Source: Bartonella phoceensis
GTDB lineage: Bacteria > Pseudomonadota > Alphaproteobacteria > Rhizobiales > Rhizobiaceae
Direction: 5' to 3'
DNA length: 42,638 bases
Assembly (NCBI RefSeq): GCF_902825145.1
Contig: NZ_CADEAD010000005.1
Location: 45,588-88,225 of the forward strand
Positions 36,981 through 42,638 of the stretch are shown in pieces. A model generated the notes under the pieces. The model was not told the DNA's origin. It searched no databases and worked only from the letters and a program-made list of their open reading frames with translations. Every line of letters begins with the position of its first letter. Position 1 is the first letter of the stretch. Made by a program: the position numbers and the translations under genes.

Positions 36981-37301
36981 TTACGGAGAATAATCGTGCG
37001 TACGGCGATTTATGCCTGGAAATACTGTATATGTTTGATAAAGATCATTTCCATTTCTAAATGAGAGGTAATGAGAGGAGACCCAACCTGTTTGAGCGTT
37101 ATATTGGATATAGCACCAGTTCCCTTTACAGGTTTGGACAGATACTAACTCTCCCGCGGAAATTAAACCACGAGGTTCATACTGTGTGCTTGGCCCTGTT
37201 CTCAAATTAAGATTCCTCGTGACAAAGGCATCTGCAGCTCCAGATACCGTCGTGTCTAGAATGAAAGAGCCAAACACAAAAAAAATTCCTAATTTTTTCA
37301 T
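36981..37301 (-). CDS. Secreted bacterial SH3 domain protein
   Basis: A 106-residue protein with a signal peptide (about 1-24, cleavage near SGA-AD) and one bacterial SH3 (SH3b) domain: FVTRNLNLRTGPSTQYEP at the start, LVSVQTCKGNWCYIQYNAQTGWVSSHYL at the end. Two cysteines in CKGNWC may form a disulfide in the periplasm. SH3b domains commonly bind cell-wall peptides, but no partner is evident. An in-frame ATG at 37349 would add 16 charged residues ahead of the signal peptide and is less likely. Upstream it faces greA divergently. Confidence 0.88.
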   Translation of the reverse strand: MKKLGIFFVFGSFILDTTVSGAADAFVTRNLNLRTGPSTQYEPRGLISAGELVSVQTCKGNWCYIQYNAQTGWVSSHYLSFRNGNDLYQTYTVFPGINRRTHDYSP

Positions 37302-37638
37302 TTCTCTGTAAAAGATTCCTTTAGAGATTTCCCTTCCTTCTCTCTTCATACAAGATCTTTTTCCTTACGTTATGATAAAACAGAAAGAAATACAATTCTT
37401 TCTTCTGTAAAATTCTCGATGGGAGAAGCAAAGTTTGACATTTGAAATGCCAAAATATGTAAAGGGTTTAAACACCTTTGGTGTATGCTTTATTCTCTTC
37501 ATTTATTTTTATATGGAAAACAGGGATGCTGTACTATATAATAAACGAATATTATGGCTTTCGGATTCCAGAAGTAATTTTGGAAGCCGTTTTTTATATT
37601 TTTATTTAAACCTTCCGTGTAATAGAAAGGGACGGATT
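37302..37638. other. Divergent intergenic region SH3 gene/greA
   Basis: 337 bases. The open frame running into greA from 37435 has no family similarity before the greA start and is treated as untranslated leader. No hairpin with a T-tract is seen. Confidence 0.5.
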
Positions 37639-38112
37639 ATGGAAAAAGTTCCGATGACTACAGCTGGTTTTGAAAGTCTTAAAGAAGAGTTACGTTGGCG
37701 TCAACAACAGGAACGTCCAAGGATTATTGAAGCAATTTCTGAGGCGCGTGCGCATGGTGATTTGTCAGAAAATGCCGAATATCATGCTGCGAAAGAGGCA
37801 CAGAGCCATAATGAAGGGCGTATAAATGAGCTTGAAGATTATATTGCACGGGCAGAGGTTATTAATATTTCCCGTCTTTCAGGAAACAAAATTAAATTTG
37901 GAGCCACTATCAAGCTTTTGGATGAAGATACTGGAGAGAAAAAAATTTATCAGATCGTTGGTGATCAAGAAGCTGATGTAAAAATTGGTAAAATTTCTAT
38001 TTCCTCACCTATTGCGCGTGCACTCATTGGCAAGCAAGAAGGTGATGTGATTGAAGTGAATGCACCAGGTGGTGCGCGTAATTACGAAATTATTAAAGTG
38101 CAGTACATTTGA
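37639..38112 (+). CDS. greA: Transcription elongation factor GreA
   Basis: Rescues backtracked RNA polymerase by stimulating cleavage of the transcript. The 157-residue product has the N-terminal coiled coil (about 1-75) with the acidic tip motif in [17 protein letters not shown] and the C-terminal FKBP-like domain ([36 protein letters not shown]). The start at 37639 matches the family length and has AGGGACGGA just upstream; the same frame is open for 68 codons further but without similarity. It is followed after six bases by the glycosyltransferase gene, so the two are probably co-transcribed. Confidence 0.97.
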   Translation: MEKVPMTTAGFESLKEELRWRQQQERPRIIEAISEARAHGDLSENAEYHAAKEAQSHNEGRINELEDYIARAEVINISRLSGNKIKFGATIKLLDEDTGEKKIYQIVGDQEADVKIGKISISSPIARALIGKQEGDVIEVNAPGGARNYEIIKVQYI

Positions 38113-38118
38113 ATTATT

Positions 38119-39177
38119 ATGCGTATATCTTTGGAAGAAACGGAAATTATTGCTCCCCACTTTAAAAAGCGCTTATCGGGAGTAACGTCTACGGTTATTC
38201 AGCTCATTCCACTGCAGAGAGAACAGGGAATACGTATATCTACTTTGGGAGTTGGATTACCACCCAATTTGCCAGCGCTTGCTTTTAATTCTTTTTTAGG
38301 ACTTTGGAAAAGCCCGAAGGGTAGGCCTTTTCGTATTTGGCATGCACGGCGCAATATTGAAATGCTTTGTGGGATCTTTTTGCGTGATGTCTTGCGAATG
38401 AAGCTTAAACTCGTCTTTACATCGGCATCTCAACGTCATCATAAGCCTTTTACCAAATGGTTAATTCGTCGTATGGATAGGGTTATTGCTACCAGTGTAC
38501 GTACGGGAGCTTATTTAGAAGTGCCTCATCGGGTTATTATGCATGGGGTAGATGTTAAGCGTTTTTCACCACCAAAAATTCTTGATGATCACTTTTCTTC
38601 ATCAGGAATTCCTGGAAAATATGCGGTGGGATGTTTTGGGCGTATGCGCTATTCAAAAGGCACTGATTTGTTTGTAGATGCAATGATAACATTATTGCCC
38701 CGCTTTCCTGAATGGACAGCGCTTATCGCTGGTCGGACTACAGAGCAGCATTATTATTTTGAAAGAAAATTGCATCAAAAAATTGCTGAAGCGGGGCTGG
38801 ATGATCGTATTATTTTTCTTGGTGAGGTGCTTAATACGCCTTTGTGGTATCGTCGGTTATCGCTTTATGTAGCACCTTCTCGTACAGAAGGTTTTGGGTT
38901 AACACCATTGGAAGCAATGGCATCACAGACGGCTGTAGTTGCGAGTGATGCAGGAGCTTATGACGAATTGGTAGTGGAAGGAACAGGAACGATTGTGAAA
39001 GCAGGAGATGGTCCGGCTTTAACAGCAGCGATTGAACTTTATCTTGCTGATTTAGAAAAAACGATAGTGGCAGGAGAAAAGGCTCTCGCTCATGTTCGTA
39101 CCAACTTTCCTTTGGAAAAGGAGGCAGCCGCAATTGGGAGTGTTTACGAGGAGATATTTGCGGAAAAAACGCTTTAA
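38119..39177 (+). CDS. lpcC: LPS core glycosyltransferase, LpcC-like (GT family 4)
   Basis: A 352-residue GT-B glycosyltransferase. The N-terminal acceptor half ends with RVIMHGVDVKRFSPP; the donor half has GCFGRMRYSKGTDLFVDAM near residue 175 and the E-x7-E retaining motif in APSRTEGFGLTPLEAMASQTAVVAS near 255-279, followed by SDAGAYDELV. In Rhizobium and Brucella the homologous enzyme adds mannose to the LPS core and is encoded next to greA, as here; the six-base gap suggests an operon. The sugar specificity and the symbol rest on this synteny and overall resemblance. Confidence 0.75.
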   Translation: MRISLEETEIIAPHFKKRLSGVTSTVIQLIPLQREQGIRISTLGVGLPPNLPALAFNSFLGLWKSPKGRPFRIWHARRNIEMLCGIFLRDVLRMKLKLVFTSASQRHHKPFTKWLIRRMDRVIATSVRTGAYLEVPHRVIMHGVDVKRFSPPKILDDHFSSSGIPGKYAVGCFGRMRYSKGTDLFVDAMITLLPRFPEWTALIAGRTTEQHYYFERKLHQKIAEAGLDDRIIFLGEVLNTPLWYRRLSLYVAPSRTEGFGLTPLEAMASQTAVVASDAGAYDELVVEGTGTIVKAGDGPALTAAIELYLADLEKTIVAGEKALAHVRTNFPLEKEAAAIGSVYEEIFAEKTL

Positions 39178-39899
39178 ACATATCAGAAATTTTCTGAGAA
39201 ATTTAGAGAATATGCTACCCTTAAAGGTCTCTGTTCATAAATATTTCAAGTCAGTAATTTCAGTGATGCACGTGTTGTTTCAAAAAATTAAATGTGTTTT
39301 TAAAGTGATACACTAGGCTATTAAAAACTGTAATAAAAGAACTAGGATTTTTTCTTTTAAAATGATGTAGAGTGCAGGTGAGGCGTGATTATTTTTTTAC
39401 TTTCGTAATGCCTTTAAGAATGTATGTGATGTTTTTATAAGACTGGACTTTTGAAGTGATGTGTATTTATCTAAGGGTGGGTGGTTGTGCATTTTAAAAT
39501 CATAAAAATTCCTATCAAGTACATTGTAATAAAAAACATTTTTATGAAAAATAATCGTTGTCTTTTCTCAATCGTTAGTAAGATATACTAGAATATTATA
39601 TGATTCACCTTTTTAATAAGGGAGATAGACGGGGCGTAGACTTTGCCTGATGTGAAAGCTTTTTAGTCATAAGTAATATTTGAGTATTCTTGCTTTACAC
39701 TTTACATCTCTCGCAAAGGGTACGTACGCTGAAAAAAGACGATTTACGATTCGTATTTTGTGCCAGTTTTATACCGCTCATATGATTATCTGTTTGAAGC
39801 TCTTTGAGGTTTCTTTATTAAACCACATAAAAGTTGGACTTTATAACCTACATTATTTATTTTCTGAATTTATGATCATTATCAATGAGTGCAATACAT
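39178..39899. other. Long intergenic region between lpcC and trkH
   Basis: 722 bases between convergent genes. Several short frames exist (for example a TTG-initiated one at 39680-39931), but none has a ribosome binding site or a recognisable domain. In many Rhizobiales an Lrp/AsnC regulator lies between lpcC and trxB; I find no trace of it here. Confidence 0.45.
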
Positions 39900-41306
39900 T
39901 TAAAATTGTTCACGCCAAAAAGCGGGGATAAACAGTACAAATATGGTTATAATTTCAAGACGTCCAGCTAACATCAAAAAACTCAAAATCCATAAAGCGT
40001 TATCATTAATTGTAGAAAAATTGCCAGCAGGACCAATAATGTTTCCAAAGCCTGGACCGATATTGGAAAGAGCAGTTAAGACGCCGGTAAAGGAAGAAGT
40101 AAAGTCAAGACCGGTTATGAGTAAAAGTGCTGTGCCGATGAGAAGACAGAACATATAAAGACATACAAAAAATAAAACTGCTTTGGCAACATCATTGGAG
40201 ATGTTTGAATGATCGTAACGCGCTTTTACAATGACATTAGGAAAAAGAAGTTTTTCTATATTTGTTTGTGTAATACGCCAAAGAATAATGAGGCGATTAA
40301 TTTTCATTCCACCAGAAGTAGAACCAGCACATCCTCCTGTAAAAGAAACAATGAAAAAAATACCAAGGGCAAAAGGCCCCCAAAGTTGATAATCTTCAGC
40401 ACTATAACCAGTGGTACTGATGATAGAAGTAAGATGAAAAATGACATCAAGAAAAACTAAGTGGAAAGCACGATGATCATGAAATCGTAACCACACTGCT
40501 AAAGCAAAACTGAAGAGGAAAACAATATGAAGAAAAACGATTACTTGTGGATCAATAAAGCGTTTAGAGCGGCCAGGAAGCACTAGTTTAACATAAAGAA
40601 TGAAGGGGAGCGCAGAGAGCAACATGAAGATTGTTGAAATGATTAAGATGGCTGGTTTTTCAGAAAAATAACCAAAAGAAGCATCGTGCGTTGAGAAACC
40701 AGCTGTTGCTATCGTGCTCATTGCATGATTGATGGCATCAAATAAGTTCATGCCCGAAGCAAAATAGGAAAGTATACAAGCCAATGTTAACCCAACATAA
40801 GCTATAATAATTCCATTAGCAATTTGGTTGATACGGGGTAATATTTTTTCAGATTTATCTGATGATTCCATATGAAAAAGTTGTACTCCGCCAACACGCA
40901 GTGAAGGCAAAAGCAATAAGGCCAGACCGATAAAGCCAATGCCTCCAATCCAGCATATGATAGAACGCCATAACAAAATACTTCGAGATAAATTGTCAAG
41001 ACCAGTGAGTACTGTAGAGCCTGTAGTTGTAATTCCAGAGACGGATTCAAAGATTGCTCCTGCTATAGAAATTGGAAGAGGTGAAAGATAAAGAGGTAGG
41101 GCACCCACAACACTTCCTGTTAGCCAAAGACAAACAGTGAGCATAAAGCCAAGTCGCGCTGAAAAACGACACGTAGCACCCCTGGTCGCTAAAAGAATCA
41201 GTGTTGCTAACATGGTTGTTATGACGCAAGAGTAGAGAAAGATTATCCAATTATGATTGTTGTCGTGTAAATCGACAAAAATCGGTAGAAGCATTGCTGC
41301 TCCCAT
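39900..41306 (-). CDS. trkH: TrkH-family potassium uptake protein
   Basis: The ion-conducting membrane subunit of a Trk/Ktr potassium transporter. The 468-residue product has about ten membrane helices and the four pore-loop filters: GITTTGSTVLTGL, STIATAGFSTHD, SIISTTGYSAED and ALSNIGPGFGNIIGP. The regulatory RCK subunit (TrkA) is not in the window. The first ATG (41306) starts in the middle of what should be the first helix. The frame remains open upstream to a TAG and would add VIFQFIINVCARFALI, but contains no ATG, GTG or TTG. An ATT at 41349-41351 is preceded by AGGGA six bases away, so initiation at ATT is possible. Confidence 0.92.
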   Translation of the reverse strand: MGAAMLLPIFVDLHDNNHNWIIFLYSCVITTMLATLILLATRGATCRFSARLGFMLTVCLWLTGSVVGALPLYLSPLPISIAGAIFESVSGITTTGSTVLTGLDNLSRSILLWRSIICWIGGIGFIGLALLLLPSLRVGGVQLFHMESSDKSEKILPRINQIANGIIIAYVGLTLACILSYFASGMNLFDAINHAMSTIATAGFSTHDASFGYFSEKPAILIISTIFMLLSALPFILYVKLVLPGRSKRFIDPQVIVFLHIVFLFSFALAVWLRFHDHRAFHLVFLDVIFHLTSIISTTGYSAEDYQLWGPFALGIFFIVSFTGGCAGSTSGGMKINRLIILWRITQTNIEKLLFPNVIVKARYDHSNISNDVAKAVLFFVCLYMFCLLIGTALLLITGLDFTSSFTGVLTALSNIGPGFGNIIGPAGNFSTINDNALWILSFLMLAGRLEIITIFVLFIPAFWREQF

Positions 41307-41604
41307 GATTAATGCAAAACGCGCACAAACATTGATAATAAACTGAAAAATAACCGTTCCCTATCTTTGTATCACTTTTTATTATGGTTTTGTGCTCATA
41401 AAAATTTATGTTTTTCTCTTTATAAGATAAAGACTCACTTCTATATTAAGCGCATCTTGATAAATTGGCAATCGAACCTTTTCATCAAACTTGAAAAGAA
41501 ACACGTATACAACATAATTTAGATTGTTGAAAAATGTTTTTTTAAAGACTGTATTCCGTTATAATTTATAGGGCAGTTAAATAACAAAAGGTGAAGGGGA
41601 TTTC

Positions 41605-42558
41605 ATGGCACGATCGCATATTCGTCTGCTCATTATTGGCTCTGGTCCAGCTGGTTATACAGCGGCGATCTATGCGGCAAGAGCAATGCTCAAGCCAGTG
41701 TTAGTTACTGGCTTACAGCAGGGCGGACAGTTGACGATTACAACTGATGTTGAAAATTATCCAGGTTTTGCTGATCCAATTCAGGGTTCATGGTTGATGG
41801 AACAAATGGCAAAACAAGCTGAAAATATGGGGGCAGAAATTATCTATGATAATATCACAAGGGCTGATTTATTGAAGTACCCTTTTATTTTATATGGAGA
41901 TTCAGAAACACAATATTGTTGTGATGCGCTAATTATCGCAACGGGGGCGCAGGCCCGGTGGCTTGGTTTGGAAAGTGAACAGACCTTTATGGGGGGCGGC
42001 GTTTCGGCTTGCGCTACATGTGATGGTTTTTTTTATCGTGGTAAGGATGTCATTGTGGTGGGTGGGGGAAATACTGCCATTGAAGAAGCCCTTTATTTGT
42101 CGCATATGGCAAAGAGTGTAAGCGTGGTTCATCGGCGTGATTATTTTCGGGCGGAAAAAATTTTGCAAGATAGATTATTTGCTTGCGATAATGTCCGTGT
42201 TCTTTGGGATCACGTGGTGGAAGAAATTATTGGTTTGACAGCCCAGGATTCAAGGGGAGCTGTTGTAACAGGTGCACGTCTTAAAAATGTCAAAACTGGT
42301 CAAGAAATTAAGGTCAATGCAGAGGGAATATTTATTGCCATTGGGCATGACCCAGCTGTTTCTTTGTTTGAAGGACAATTGAAACAAAAAAAAGGTGGTT
42401 ACTTGTGGACAGCCCCAGATTCAACCGCAACAAGTATTGCTGGTGTTTTTGCTGCGGGTGATGTAACAGATGAAACATTCCGCCAAGCTATAACAGCGGC
42501 GGGAAGGGGGTGTATGGCGGCGTTAGAAGCTGAGCGTTTTCTGGATTTGCAAGCATAA
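41605..42558 (+). CDS. trxB: Thioredoxin-disulfide reductase
   Basis: An NADPH-dependent flavoenzyme that keeps thioredoxin reduced. The 317-residue product has the FAD dinucleotide fold IIGSGPAGYTAAIYAARA at the N-terminus, the redox-active CATC (Cys136, Cys139), the NADPH fold VVGGGNTAIEEALYL with HRRDYFRA after it, and the C-terminal FAD motif FAAGDVTDETFRQAITAAG. GAAGGGG precedes the ATG. The next gene, a LysR regulator, begins 37 bases downstream on the same strand, an arrangement shared with other Rhizobiales. Confidence 0.97.
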   Translation: MARSHIRLLIIGSGPAGYTAAIYAARAMLKPVLVTGLQQGGQLTITTDVENYPGFADPIQGSWLMEQMAKQAENMGAEIIYDNITRADLLKYPFILYGDSETQYCCDALIIATGAQARWLGLESEQTFMGGGVSACATCDGFFYRGKDVIVVGGGNTAIEEALYLSHMAKSVSVVHRRDYFRAEKILQDRLFACDNVRVLWDHVVEEIIGLTAQDSRGAVVTGARLKNVKTGQEIKVNAEGIFIAIGHDPAVSLFEGQLKQKKGGYLWTAPDSTATSIAGVFAAGDVTDETFRQAITAAGRGCMAALEAERFLDLQA

Positions 42559-42595
42559 AACTCATTGAAAAAGTAAAAAAGTTAGAGGTAAAATT

Positions 42596-42638
42596 GTGAC
42601 GTCACCGTTGGATTGGGATAAACTAAGGGTTTTTCATG
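42596..42638 (+). CDS. LysR-family transcriptional regulator, first codons only
   Basis: A GTG at 42596, with AGAGG seven bases upstream, opens a frame reading MTSPLDWDKLRVFH that runs off the right edge. This matches the start of the LysR regulator that follows trxB in Rhizobiales, where the winged helix-turn-helix begins with LDWDKLRVFHAAAE. Only 14 codons are visible, so the call rests on that short match plus synteny. Confidence 0.7.
   Translation, partial: MTSPLDWDKLRVFH

Noticed and set aside
37435..37638. 68-codon N-terminal extension of greA
   Set aside because: GreA has a fixed length near 158 residues, the extension has no similarity, and a good ribosome binding site precedes 37639.
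39680..39931. 83-codon plus-strand frame next to trkH
   Set aside because: TTG start, no Shine-Dalgarno, no similarity, and its end overlaps the trkH coding region on the other strand.

Overview
The window looks like ordinary core chromosome of a Bartonella-like member of the Rhizobiales (Alphaproteobacteria). The DNA is AT-rich with long intergenic gaps. The markers are alphaproteobacterial: a SciP (CtrA inhibitor) gene, a petABC cytochrome bc1 operon, a four-gene MoxR/DUF58/BatA-DUF4159 operon, a BA14K-family envelope protein, and the lgt-midA-pgeF and greA-lpcC...trxB-lysR neighbourhoods. The genus is inferred from gene content, base composition and decayed genes, not from a database match. 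I see no prophage, insertion sequence, CRISPR array, rRNA or tRNA.

Layout, left to right. 1-2.8 kb: the 5' end of sciP (minus strand), mnmA, a heavily frameshifted TrmH/SpoU methyltransferase pseudogene, and then a strong promoter driving a short, highly structured RNA with an intrinsic terminator. That RNA is the least explained element here. 3.2-5.4 kb: a CDF metal-efflux protein and a metallophosphoesterase. 5.6-12.4 kb (minus): MoxR ATPase, DUF58 protein, BatA/DUF4159 protein and a second large membrane protein; the genes overlap, so they form one operon. 12.7-14.7 kb: the CCA-adding/poly(A) polymerase family enzyme and TrmL. 15.5-18.8 kb: petABC and a PRC-barrel protein.

19.2-25.4 kb: ychF, an L,D-transpeptidase, pth, rplY, a HerA/DUF87-type ATPase and prs. 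25.9-30.1 kb: pgeF, midA and lgt on the minus strand, with ubiK and a YbjN-family gene on the plus strand. 30.2-33.9 kb: an OmpR/EnvZ-type two-component system, a metallo-beta-lactamase-fold hydrolase and a His-rich BA14K protein, the last two separated by a perfect bidirectional terminator. 34.4-42.6 kb: uvrB, an SH3-domain secreted protein, greA, an LpcC-like glycosyltransferase, a TrkH potassium transporter whose natural start may be a non-AUG codon, trxB, and the first codons of a LysR regulator.

Most genes are housekeeping: tRNA modification and maturation (mnmA, cca, trmL, pth), respiration (petABC, ubiK), envelope biogenesis (lgt, L,D-transpeptidase, lpcC, BA14K, SH3, the Bat-like operon), nucleotide supply (prs), repair and transcription (uvrB, greA), and redox or ion balance (trxB, trkH, CDF). 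The points most worth a second look are the structured RNA with mutually exclusive hairpins near 2.65-2.79 kb, paired GANTC methylation sites in front of sciP, the possible ATT start of trkH, and the His-rich BA14K protein. I did not find a convincing novel multi-gene system.
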